Assembly: GCA_013361595.1 (NCBI GenBank)
Contig: JABFXT010000823.1
Coordinates: 1-9,617 of the forward strand
Direction of reading: 5' to 3'
DNA length: 9,617 bases
Source: Nocardia sp.
GTDB taxonomy: Bacteria; Actinomycetota; Actinomycetes; Mycobacteriales; Mycobacteriaceae
In this document: positions 1 through 5,649 of the stretch, one piece after another
How positions within the stretch are numbered: position 1 is the stretch's first letter
Layout: each line of letters starts with the position of its first letter
Notes under the pieces: model-generated
What the model saw: the letters and a program-made list of their open reading frames with translations, nothing else
What the model was told of the DNA's origin: nothing
Database searches by the model: none
Program-made: the position numbers and the translations under genes

Positions 1-202
1 GGACACCGGGCGTGCGCTCCACGCACTCGACGGCATAGGCGAGTTGAGCGAGGCCGGGCGCTGCACTCTCCCGGTCGCCCAGACCTTCCCGCTGGACGAG
101 ATAGCGGCGGCACATCGCCTCGGCGAAGAGGGACTGGTGCGCGGCAAACTCGTACTGGTGATCGACGGCGGTCCGGCACAGACGAGTCCACCTGCCGCGT
201 GA
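1..202 (+). CDS. C-terminal end of an MDR-type (zinc-binding dehydrogenase/quinone oxidoreductase) protein, partial
   Basis: An open frame enters from the left edge (first full codon at 2) and ends at TGA 200-202, giving 66 residues. The segment LPVAQTFPLDEIAAAHRL followed by GLVRGKLVLVID is the usual last helix and strand of the NAD(P)-dependent medium-chain dehydrogenase/reductase family. In that family this part closes the Rossmann domain, after the pattern 'FPL.E...AH.l...g...GK.VL.v'. The catalytic domain lies outside the window, so substrate and zinc content cannot be judged. The tail after VID (GGPAQTSPPAA) is a short unstructured extension. The gene is convergent with glnA across a 427-bp gap. 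The family call is fairly firm; the exact enzyme is unknown. Confidence 0.8.
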   Translation, partial: DTGRALHALDGIGELSEAGRCTLPVAQTFPLDEIAAAHRLGEEGLVRGKLVLVIDGGPAQTSPPAA

Positions 203-470
203 GCACGGTCGCGGTCACCGAACGGGTGGGCCCGCCGACTGGAGACCGCGCCCAGCGCGCCGGAGATGAGGGTGAATACAGCAGAGACCGGCCATCGCGA
301 AACCTGAAGCGACCCAACGCTATGTACGCTTACGATTTCGGTGAGTGGTTGCCGCCGCGGGCAGCGCGGCACAGTGAGGCTTTCACTCCTGCGGAGGAGT
401 TCTCCTGGTGGTAGTCGATGGACCGGCCTATTGCAGTATGCGTAGTGCGACCGCGAAACCACTCTCGATA

Positions 471-508
471 CGTACTGGCATTTGTGGCCGGACGCAGACG
501 AGTCCACC
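471..508 (+). repeat. Second, altered copy of the 3' end of the upstream oxidoreductase gene
   Basis: Two words from the end of the oxidoreductase gene recur here in the same order. CGTACTGG occurs at 151-158 and 471-478, and CAGACGAGTCCACC at 179-192 and 495-508. The spacer between the two words is 20 nt in the gene and 16 nt here, so the copy is out of frame. A 14-nt exact match 316 bp away, with a matching 8-mer ahead of it, suggests an old local duplication, although chance in GC-rich DNA is not excluded. Confidence 0.4.
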
Positions 509-552
509 CGGGCCGCAATCAGTGGAGTGATCGCGGAACGGATGGACTCGTC
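497..552. repeat. 56-bp near-symmetrical inverted repeat, possible bidirectional terminator
   Basis: The arms GACGAGTCCA (497-506) and TGGACTCGTC (543-552) are perfect complements. Moving inward there is one mismatch, then CCG/CGG (508-510 with 539-541), then a 2x2 mismatch, then CCGCAATCA/TGATCGCGG (513-521 with 528-536) with one mismatch, and a 6-nt loop GTGGAG. In total 21 of 25 opposed positions pair, with no bulges on either side. It lies 78 bp beyond the glnA stop, between convergent genes, where a factor-independent terminator would fit. There is no T tract on either side, which is common in actinobacteria. A protein-binding palindrome is the alternative. Confidence 0.55.
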
Positions 553-629
553 GGACGCTACTGCGGACTCGTTGCGGACGGAAGGCGGATCGTGAATTCT
601 TCCGCCGCAGGTCGGTCCCTCGAAACGAC

Positions 630-2066
630 TTACACGTCGAAGTAGAGCTCGAACTCGTACGGGTGCGGGCGCAGGTTCACCGGGGCGATCTCCTGCTCAC
701 GCTTGATGCTGATCCAGGTGTCGATCAGGTCCTCGGTGAAGACATTGCCCTCGGTGAGGTACTCGTGATCGGCCTCGAGGCGGTCGATCACCGAGGACAG
801 GCTGGTGGGGGCCTGCGGGATGTTCTTGGCCTCCTCCGGCGGGAGCTCGTAGAGGTCCTTGTCGACCGGGGCCAGCGGCTCGATCTTCTTCTTGATGCCG
901 TCCAGGCCGGCCATCAGCATGGCGGCGAAGGCCAGATACGGGTTGCCCGAGGAGTCCGGCGCGCGGAACTCGATGCGCTTGGCCTTCGGGTTGTTGCCGG
1001 TGACCGGGATGCGGACCGCGGCGGAGCGGTTGCGCTGCGAGTACACCAGGTTGATCGGGGCCTCGTAGCCGGGGACCAGGCGGTGGTAGGAGTTCACGGT
1101 CGGGTTGGTGAACGCCAGCAGCGACGGGGCGTGGTGCAGGATGCCGCCGATGTAGTGCCGGGCCAGATCCGACAGGCCACCGTAACCGGCCTCGTCGTGG
1201 AACAGCGGCTTGCCGTCCTTCCACAGCGACTGGTGGGCGTGCATACCCGAGCCGTTGTCACCGAACAGCGGCTTCGGCATGAAGGTGACGGTCTTGCCTT
1301 CGGCCCACGCGGTGTTCTTGACGATGTACTTGAACAGCTGCAGATCGTCGGCCGCGCTCAGCAGGGTGTTGAACTTGTAGTTGATCTCGGCCTGGCCGGC
1401 GGTGCCGACCTCGTGGTGGCCGCGCTCGAGCTCGAACCCGGCGTTCTGCAGGTTGGTGGAGATCTTGTCGCGCAGGTCGACATAGTGGTCGTAGGGGGCG
1501 ACCGGGAAGTACCCGCCCTTGTTACGGACCTTGTAGCCGCGGTTCGGGGTGCCGTCGGGGTTGGTGGCCGCGCCGGTGTTCCAGGAGCCGGAGATCGACT
1601 CGACCTCGTAGAAGGCGCCGTTCATACCGGAGTCGTAGCGGACCGAGTCGAAGATGTAGAACTCGGCCTCGGCGCCGAAGTACGCGGTATCGGCGATACC
1701 GGTGGAGCGCAGGTACTCCTCGGCCTTACGGGCGATATTGCGCGGGTCGCGCGAGTAGGACTCACGGGTGAACGGGTCGTGCACGAAGAAGTTCATGTTG
1801 ATCGTCTTCGCCGCACGGAACGGGTCCAGCTGCGCGGTGCCGAAGTCGGGCAGCAGCAGCATGTCGGACTCGTCGATCGACTGGAAACCCCGCACCGAGG
1901 AACCGTCGAAGGCGAGACCTTCCTCGGCGAGGTCGGCGGTGAAGGCCTTCGCCGGGATGGAGAAGTGCTGCTGCACACCGGGCAGATCGCTGAAGCGGAT
2001 GTCCACGTACTCGACATCCTGATCCGCGATGTACTTGATGACCTCGTCGGCCGTGCTGAACGTCAC
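630..2066 (-). CDS. glnA: Type I glutamine synthetase (GlnA1-like)
   Basis: Forms glutamine from glutamate, ammonium and ATP in the cytoplasm; the family is a dodecamer. The 478-residue length is that of mycobacterial GlnA1. Visible parts: the beta-Grasp loop DGSSVRGF (54-61), metal ligands Glu133 and Glu135 in GAEAEFYIF, Glu219 and Glu227, the ATP/metal motif [16 protein letters not shown] (265-280) with His276, the flap Glu335 in VPGYEAP, Arg347 and Arg352 in NRSAAVRIP, and Glu366-Arg368. DLYELPPEE places Tyr406 as the adenylylation site, so GlnE-type control is expected. The start is GTG at 2066, with AAGGAGA (2072-2078) five bases upstream. A GlnR box lies 75 bp further up. No glnE or second glnA is present in the window. 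All catalytic residues I checked are intact. Confidence 0.98.
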   Translation of the reverse strand: MTFSTADEVIKYIADQDVEYVDIRFSDLPGVQQHFSIPAKAFTADLAEEGLAFDGSSVRGFQSIDESDMLLLPDFGTAQLDPFRAAKTINMNFFVHDPFTRESYSRDPRNIARKAEEYLRSTGIADTAYFGAEAEFYIFDSVRYDSGMNGAFYEVESISGSWNTGAATNPDGTPNRGYKVRNKGGYFPVAPYDHYVDLRDKISTNLQNAGFELERGHHEVGTAGQAEINYKFNTLLSAADDLQLFKYIVKNTAWAEGKTVTFMPKPLFGDNGSGMHAHQSLWKDGKPLFHDEAGYGGLSDLARHYIGGILHHAPSLLAFTNPTVNSYHRLVPGYEAPINLVYSQRNRSAAVRIPVTGNNPKAKRIEFRAPDSSGNPYLAFAAMLMAGLDGIKKKIEPLAPVDKDLYELPPEEAKNIPQAPTSLSSVIDRLEADHEYLTEGNVFTEDLIDTWISIKREQEIAPVNLRPHPYEFELYFDV

Positions 2067-2111
2067 TTAGTTCTCCTTACGGATAGATTCCCAGCCAGTA
2101 TCGAGTGCAGG

Positions 2112-2156
2112 GCGTCGCGACCCGACGCTATGGACAGGGTGTTTCCCGCTAGTCAA
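2112..2156 (-). promoter_or_regulatory. Candidate glnA promoter and leader hairpin
   Basis: Read on the minus strand, TTGACT (2156-2151) could be a -35 box, followed after 18 nt by CATAGC (2132-2127) or after 20 nt by TAGCGT (2130-2125) as a weak -10. A further xANNNT-type hexamer GATACT sits at 2102-2097. GCGTCG/CGACGC (2112-2117 with 2123-2128, 5-nt loop) forms a hairpin that overlaps the -10 candidate. The TTGACT also overlaps the third GlnR half-site. Several choices fit about equally well, so the exact start is not resolved. Confidence 0.35.
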
Positions 2157-2178
2157 GAGTGTGTTTCGCCAGTGTTAC
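2141..2178 (-). promoter_or_regulatory. GlnR box upstream of glnA
   Basis: On the glnA strand the sequence reads GTAAC-n6-GAAAC-n6-TTGAC-n6-GAAAC, with half-sites at 2178-2174, 2167-2163, 2156-2152 and 2145-2141. This matches the known actinomycete GlnR consensus (gTnAC-n6-GaAAC repeated twice) in all four half-sites and in every 6-bp spacer; only the third half-site departs, with TT for GT. GlnR is an OmpR-type regulator of nitrogen assimilation that binds ahead of glnA in streptomycetes and mycobacteria. The box ends 75 bp before the glnA GTG, so nitrogen-responsive control of glnA is strongly implied. It lies about 150 bp from the divergent RDD gene. Confidence 0.88.
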
Positions 2179-2313
2179 ACGTCGTGTCGGCGGGGTGTCC
2201 TGGGCCACGCCACGAACAGCGGGTTCGTATTCTGCCCGGTCCCGGGCCTCCGACCGGGGGTTGTGACGGGTATGCCCGGATCCCAGGGCCGGAGCGTACG
2301 CGGCGGCTCGGGT

Positions 2314-2326
2314 TATCCTGGGAGCA
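2314..2326 (+). promoter_or_regulatory. -10 box for a leaderless RDD-protein transcript
   Basis: TATCCT (2314-2319) fits the actinobacterial TANNNT -10. Its last base lies exactly 7 nt before the A of the ATG at 2326, the distance expected if transcription starts at the first base of the start codon. The GGGAG at 2320-2324 is only one base from the ATG, too close to act as a ribosome binding site, which supports a leaderless reading. No clear -35 is visible. Confidence 0.6.
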
Positions 2327-2781
2327 TGGCACGTATCACCGGCTCCTGGCTCTCCGGTTCTCCCGTCGCCCCTGGTAAGGGCGGCGCCGACGATTACGCC
2401 GGGGCCGAGCTGGGGTTGCCGCGCGAGGGTGCCGGGTCGCTGCCGGGAATGTTTCGCCGGATCGTCGCCATGCTGGTCGACTGGTTCATCGCGGTCGGGA
2501 TCTCGGCGCTGATCGCCCAGGGTGTACCGGCCTCGTCGGTGAACCTGCTGCTCTGGTTCGTCATCGGCGTCGCGGCCGTGACGCTGTTCGGGTTCACCCC
2601 GGGGCAGTACTTCCTGCGGGTCCGGGTGATCCGCGTCGATGCCGAAGCACCGGTCGGATTCCTGCGGGCGCTGGGGCGTCAGGTGCTGCTGGTCTTCGTG
2701 ATTCCCGCGCTGTTCACCGACGCGGACGGGCGCGGTATGCACGATCGCGCGACCGGGACCGCCGTAGTGCGCTCCCGCTGA
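2326..2781 (+). CDS. RDD family membrane protein
   Basis: 151 residues. A polar N-terminal stretch (1-40) opens with MARITGSWLSG, which resembles the start of mycobacterial homologues next to glnA1. The RDD domain follows: RRIVAMLVDW (44-53) carries the conserved Arg and Asp at the start of the first membrane helix (about 46-66). A second helix spans about 72-90, then TPGQYFLRVRVIRV (91-104), a helix at about 118-131, and a closing DGRGMHDRATGTAVVR (134-149) typical of the family. The role of RDD proteins is poorly defined; some are linked to transport or stress. The ATG at 2326 is chosen because it fits a leaderless promoter and the family N-terminus, although the frame stays open upstream to 2161. 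The gene is divergent from glnA, and synteny suggests equivalence to Rv2219A of M. tuberculosis. Confidence 0.88.
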   Translation: MARITGSWLSGSPVAPGKGGADDYAGAELGLPREGAGSLPGMFRRIVAMLVDWFIAVGISALIAQGVPASSVNLLLWFVIGVAAVTLFGFTPGQYFLRVRVIRVDAEAPVGFLRALGRQVLLVFVIPALFTDADGRGMHDRATGTAVVRSR

Positions 2782-2806
2782 CCCGCCGGCCCGCGGTTTC
2801 GGCCGT

Positions 2807-2819
2807 TACGCTCGTGCGG
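2807..2819 (+). promoter_or_regulatory. -10 box for a leaderless DUF2568-gene transcript
   Basis: TACGCT (2807-2812) fits TANNNT, and its last base is again 7 nt before the first base of the GTG start at 2819. No Shine-Dalgarno sequence precedes this GTG. The box lies in the 37-bp gap after the RDD stop, so this gene may have its own start site as well as read-through from the RDD gene. Confidence 0.5.
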
Positions 2820-3187
2820 TGTCACTGAATCCCGGCCTGCTCGGACTCCGATTCCTGCTGGAACTCGTCGCGCTGGTTTCGGCCGGGGTGCTCGGCTGGC
2901 GAATGACGGACGGGCCGGGACGCTGGTTGTTGGTGGTGCTGCTCCCCGTGATCGCGGCCACGCTGTGGGGCGTTTTCGCGGTACCGGGAGATCCGAGCCG
3001 GTCGGGGGAAGCACCGGTCGCCGTACCCGGGGCGGTGCGGCTGCTCGTCGAGTTGACCGTCCTGTTCGGTGGCGCGGCCGCGCTGTGGTTCGCCGGGTTA
3101 CCGCGGCTCGCGCTGGTGTCCGCGGTGGTCCTGCTCGTCTATCACGTCCTCGCCTACGACCGGGTGCTCTGGCTGCTGCGGCGCTGA
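2819..3187 (+). CDS. DUF2568 (YrdB-like) four-helix membrane protein
   Basis: 122 residues, nearly all hydrophobic, with four likely membrane helices at about 6-27, 35-52, 72-91 and 95-115. Recognisable family signatures are LRFLLELVALVSAGVLGW near the start, LLPVIAATLWGVFAVP in the middle, and VRLLVELTVLFGGAAALWFAG in the second half. The two halves each begin with L(V/L)EL, which hints at an internal duplication of a two-helix unit. The function of the family is unknown. The start is GTG at 2819, without a Shine-Dalgarno sequence but with a well-placed -10 box. It follows the RDD gene by 37 bp on the same strand and converges on the DUF4191 gene. I do not recall this gene in the mycobacterial version of the locus. 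Confidence 0.8.
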   Translation: MSLNPGLLGLRFLLELVALVSAGVLGWRMTDGPGRWLLVVLLPVIAATLWGVFAVPGDPSRSGEAPVAVPGAVRLLVELTVLFGGAAALWFAGLPRLALVSAVVLLVYHVLAYDRVLWLLRR

Positions 3188-3212
3188 GCGACCCGGCCCG
3201 GGGCGGTCAGCG
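3182..3212. terminator. Symmetrical bidirectional stem-loop containing both stop codons
   Basis: CGCTGA (3182-3187) pairs with TCAGCG (3207-3212). Inside, CG (3189-3190) pairs with CG (3204-3205) and CCCG (3192-3195) with CGGG (3199-3202) around a GCC loop. That gives 12 base pairs interrupted only by two 1x1 mismatches. The TGA of the + gene and the TGA of the - gene (TCA on +) form matching parts of the two arms. Position and symmetry fit a shared terminator for the convergent DUF2568 and DUF4191 genes. There is no T tract. Confidence 0.65.
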
Positions 3213-3941
3213 GCGGCGGATGGTGCGCTGCATACCGCGCATCTTGGCGTTACCCGGCATCGGGCCCTTGGGCATGGCCGGGCCGCCGCGCGAGCTCAGG
3301 GCGCTGAGACGGCCCTCGATCAGATCGATCCGCTTGGTGTCGATATTGCGCGGGAGCTTGGTGAGGTAACGCTGCAGTTCCTTGAGCGGGACCTGTCCTT
3401 CGTCGTTGCCGATCACCACGTCGTAGATGGGGGTGTCGCCGACGATACGGGCGGTGCGCTTCTTCTCCTGGGCGAGCAGCGACCGCAGCCGCTGCGGTGA
3501 GCCCTCACCCACGAAGATCACACCGGGTAGCCCGATCACGCGATGCACCGCGTCGAGCTGGGTGGTGGCGGCGATTCCGTTGCTGACCCGCCATTTGCCC
3601 TGCAGGTTGTCCAGTACCCAGGCGGCGGCACCGGCCTGGCCCTCGGCTTTGCCGTAGACCGATTTCTGTACCCGGCGACCGAAGATGATGAACGCGAACA
3701 GCAGACCGAGCAGCAGGCCCAGGGGCAGCAGGAACCACTGCAGACCGAAGAGGAAGCCGATCCCGAACAGCACCAGGGCGGTGATCACCACCGCGCCGAT
3801 CATCAGCGGCAGCAGCAGTTTGTCCTCTTTGCGCTGCATCTGGAACGCCTGCCAGATCTGCTGACGACGTTCCTTCGACTGTGCTTTGCGCGCGGCTTTC
3901 GCCGCGGCCTTCGCCTCTTTGTCGGGCTTACCTGCTGCCAT
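3207..3941 (-). CDS. DUF4191 domain membrane protein
   Basis: 244 residues, close to the approximately 250 of M. tuberculosis Rv2219 (from memory). The order is a Lys/Ala-rich basic N-terminus (1-40, AAGKPDKEAKAAAKAARKAQ), two adjoining membrane helices (about 42-64 and 67-88), and a cytoplasmic C-terminal domain containing VYGKAEGQAGAAAWVLDN, WRVSNGIAATTQLDAVHRVIGLPGVIFVGEG and TKLPRNIDTKRI, all typical of DUF4191. The tail is Met/Pro/Arg-rich (PAMPKGPMPGNAKMRGMQRTIRRR region). The function is unknown; in mycobacteria the gene sits between lipA and glnA1. The ATG at 3941 is preferred over longer upstream starts because upstream codons give low-complexity sequence and a -10 box lies just ahead. 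The gene is divergent from the M20 gene. Confidence 0.9.
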   Translation of the reverse strand: MAAGKPDKEAKAAAKAARKAQSKERRQQIWQAFQMQRKEDKLLLPLMIGAVVITALVLFGIGFLFGLQWFLLPLGLLLGLLFAFIIFGRRVQKSVYGKAEGQAGAAAWVLDNLQGKWRVSNGIAATTQLDAVHRVIGLPGVIFVGEGSPQRLRSLLAQEKKRTARIVGDTPIYDVVIGNDEGQVPLKELQRYLTKLPRNIDTKRIDLIEGRLSALSSRGGPAMPKGPMPGNAKMRGMQRTIRRR

Positions 3942-3954
3942 GGCTCCCAGAATA
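3942..3954 (-). promoter_or_regulatory. -10 box directly ahead of the DUF4191 start
   Basis: On the minus strand TATTCT (3954-3949) is followed by GGGAGCC and then the ATG at 3941. Transcription would begin at the A or one base before it, so the mRNA would be leaderless or nearly so. The block TTATTCTGGGAGCC is almost the same as TTATCCTGGGAGC ahead of the RDD gene. No convincing -35 is visible. Confidence 0.55.
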
Positions 3955-4033
3955 ATGCCCGGCCCGCGACGCCTCGGCCACGGGACGGACTCCCGGCCCC
4001 ACGCGGGGCGGCCGGGTCCTGATCCGGACATCC

Positions 4034-4066
4034 CGCCCACGGTGCGGACCCGCTGTCGCGTGGGCG
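4034..4066 (+). promoter_or_regulatory. Inverted repeat touching the M20 ribosome binding site
   Basis: CGCCCACG (4034-4041) and CGTGGGCG (4059-4066) are perfect 8-bp complements separated by 17 nt. The last G of the right arm is also the first G of the GAGGAG ribosome binding site (4066-4071). In RNA this would form a stable stem ending at the Shine-Dalgarno; in DNA it could be an operator in the divergent DUF4191/M20 promoter region. Which applies cannot be told from sequence. Confidence 0.45.
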
Positions 4067-4080
4067 AGGAGAATGCAGGG

Positions 4081-5475
4081 ATGCCCACCGATCTCGAGGC
4101 CCATCCGGCGACCTGCGGCCCGGTCGACGATGCCACGGCGGAGCGGCTGGCCGCGGCCCTGCGCTGCGTGACCGTGTCCCGGGAGGGTCCGGAGCCCGCC
4201 GCCGGGGGTGCGGCCGACGCGGAATTCGAGCGACTCGCCGCGCACCTGGAACGCTCGTTCCCGCGGGTACACGCCGAGCTGGAACTGGAACGGTTCGGGC
4301 ACAGCAGGCTCTACACGTGGCGGGGTGTGGATCCCACGCGCACGGCCGCCGTGCTGCTGGCACACCAGGATGTGGTGCCCGCCGACGATCCGGATCCGTG
4401 GACCCATCCCCCGTTCGCGGGTGTGGTGGACGAGGAGTTCATCTGGGGTCGCGGCGCGATCGACGACAAGAGCCGGGTCCTGGCGATCCTGGAGGCCGTC
4501 GAGTCCGCGCTGGCCGGCGGTCTCCGGCCGCGGCACACCGTCCATCTCGCATTCGGCCACGACGAGGAGGTGTTCGGGAACGACGGTGCGGTACGGATGG
4601 CGGCCCGGTTACGGGAATTGGGCACCTACGCCGACCTGCTGCTGGACGAGGGCGGGGTCGTCACCGAGGGGATCGTCGAGGATGTGCCGGTCCCGGTGGC
4701 CACGATCATGCTCGGCGAGAAGGGCTACGCCACGGTCCGGTTGTCGGTGGCGGCGACCGGCGGCCATTCGTCGATGCCGGGCCGGCAGACGGCCGTCGGG
4801 CGGCTCGCCCGCGCGGTGGGCCGGATCCAGGACCGTCCGATGCCGCTGCGGGTGACCCCGGTGGTCACCGATATGCTCGCGCGGCTGCGCCCGCATCTGC
4901 CGGCGACCAAACGCCGGTTGCTCGGTTTCGCCGGGGTGGCTGGCCCGGTGATCACCCGGATCATGGCCGCGACACCGCAGACCGAGGCGCTGGTGCGCAC
5001 CACCACCGCCCCGACCGTGATCCGCGGCGGGGTCAAGGCGAACGTGCTGCCGCAGCAGGCCGAGGCGCTGATCAATTTCCGGATCCTGCCGGGCGATACG
5101 GTCGATTCGGTGCTGGCGCACTGCCGCCGGACCGTGCGCGACGATCAGGTCGTAATCGAACTGGTGGGGATGTCGTCGGAACCGTCACCGGTCACCGGTC
5201 CCGGGCCGCAGTTCGATCTGATCGCGCGGCTCACCCGGCAGGTGGTGCCCGATGCGGCGGTCACCACCGGCCTGGTCCCGGGTGCCACCGATTCCCGCCA
5301 CTACGACGATCTGGCCGCGACCCGATGCAATTTCGCGCCCATCCGGCTCACCGCCGCGGATCTGGAGCGGATACACGGAAACGACGAGCGCTTGTCCCGG
5401 GTGAACTACGCTCGGCTGATCGACTTCAACCGGCGCCTGGTCACCGCGCTCGCCGAGCCGGACCGGGCCCGCTGA
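4081..5475 (+). CDS. M20 family metallopeptidase, PM20D1/carboxypeptidase S-like
   Basis: 464 residues. Two-zinc hydrolase of the M20 family, expected to cleave an amide bond next to a free carboxyl group. Metal and catalytic residues are all in place: His95 and Asp97 (LLAHQDVVP), Asp128 (GRGAIDDK), Glu162 and Glu163 (FGHDEEVFG), Asp189 (LLLDEGG), His432 (IHGNDER). The inserted dimerisation domain carries His229 in TGGHSSMPG. The runs DPWTHPPFAGVV, LVRTTTAPTVIRGGVKANV and PGATDSRHYDD match the PM20D1 branch, whose animal member makes and cleaves N-fatty-acyl amino acids. No signal peptide is present, so it is probably cytoplasmic. The ATG at 4081 has GAGGAG nine bases upstream; the frame stays open upstream without sensible sequence. 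It is followed on the same strand by a lipase. The substrate is inference. Confidence 0.9.
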   Translation: MPTDLEAHPATCGPVDDATAERLAAALRCVTVSREGPEPAAGGAADAEFERLAAHLERSFPRVHAELELERFGHSRLYTWRGVDPTRTAAVLLAHQDVVPADDPDPWTHPPFAGVVDEEFIWGRGAIDDKSRVLAILEAVESALAGGLRPRHTVHLAFGHDEEVFGNDGAVRMAARLRELGTYADLLLDEGGVVTEGIVEDVPVPVATIMLGEKGYATVRLSVAATGGHSSMPGRQTAVGRLARAVGRIQDRPMPLRVTPVVTDMLARLRPHLPATKRRLLGFAGVAGPVITRIMAATPQTEALVRTTTAPTVIRGGVKANVLPQQAEALINFRILPGDTVDSVLAHCRRTVRDDQVVIELVGMSSEPSPVTGPGPQFDLIARLTRQVVPDAAVTTGLVPGATDSRHYDDLAATRCNFAPIRLTAADLERIHGNDERLSRVNYARLIDFNRRLVTALAEPDRAR

Positions 5476-5505
5476 ACTCACCCGAGTACGTCAGGAGCCG
5501 CGACC

Positions 5506-5649
5506 ATGCGATATTGCGATACCTCCGCCAACGCTGCGGCCGCCGCGGAACGCATGCACCGCGTTCGGGGAGGTTCGATGATGCGATACCTCCGGCAACG
5601 CTGCGGCTGCCGCGGAACGCACGCACCGAGTTCGGGAGTAGATCAGTGA
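5506..5649 (+). CDS. Possible 47-aa upstream ORF coupled to the lipase
   Basis: ATG at 5506 has AGGAG (5493-5497) eight bases ahead. The frame runs 47 codons to TGA at 5647-5649, which overlaps the lipase start codon as GTGA. The product starts MRYCDTSANAAAAAER, is Arg-rich later (MMRYLRQRCGCRG), and matches no family I know. It spans both copies of the tandem duplication in different frames, so its sequence is set largely by the repeat. Internal ATGs at 5578 and 5581, behind GGGGAGG, could also start a shorter version. It may be a leader peptide controlling lipase translation, or a chance open frame. Confidence 0.35.
   Translation: MRYCDTSANAAAAAERMHRVRGGSMMRYLRQRCGCRGTHAPSSGVDQ
5515..5636 (+). 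repeat. Tandem duplication, 67-bp period, in the leader of the lipase gene
   Basis: Positions 5515-5569 and 5582-5636 match at 51 of 55 bases without gaps (differences C/G, C/T, T/C and C/A). Both units open with TGCGATACCTCCG and end with GTTCGGG. After each unit comes a Shine-Dalgarno-like run and a start codon: GGGGAGG then ATG (5578) for unit 1, GGGAG then GTG (5646) for unit 2. So the duplication includes the translation-initiation region. Unit 1 also holds the hairpin GAACGC/GCGTTC (5548-5553 with 5561-5566), weakened by one mismatch in unit 2, and ACCTCC/GGAGGT (5521-5526 with 5569-5574). Confidence 0.9.

Larger units (their letters stand above)
203..629. other. 427-bp gene-poor gap between convergent genes
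   Basis: This stretch lies between the stop of the oxidoreductase and the stop of glnA. Three 60-base lines counted by eye (301-480) are about 57-62% G+C, clearly below the neighbouring genes. Short open frames exist, including one whose GTG at 199 overlaps the upstream TGA, but their translations look random and match no family I know. Visible structure: a small hairpin ACTCCT-GCGG-AGGAGT at 385-400, AGTGA-GGCTT-TCACT at 373-387, and the large inverted repeat at 497-552. I see no promoter, tRNA or mobile-element ends that I would defend. It may be a decayed gene plus terminator sequence. Confidence 0.6.

Noticed and set aside
199..414. 71-codon ORF whose GTG overlaps the oxidoreductase stop
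   Set aside because: The overlap suggests coupling, but the product is low in hydrophobic content, matches nothing, and has no Shine-Dalgarno sequence of note; the overlap alone is easily due to chance.
418..645. 75-codon ORF that runs into the glnA 3' end
   Set aside because: It is forced through the 56-bp inverted repeat, its Arg-rich translation looks random, and it has no ribosome binding site.
663..2378. 571-codon + strand open frame opposite glnA
   Set aside because: It runs antisense through the whole of a clear glutamine synthetase; its Val/Gly/Arg/Asp-rich translation is the usual shadow of a GC-rich gene and matches no family.
3207..4136. 309-aa version of the DUF4191 protein
   Set aside because: The extra 65 residues are low-complexity and overlap the M20 start region; the ATG at 3941 gives the usual family length and follows a -10 box.
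5515..5636. CRISPR-like array
   Set aside because: There are only two units, directly joined with a 12-bp gap and four differences; there are no spacers of regular length and no cas genes.
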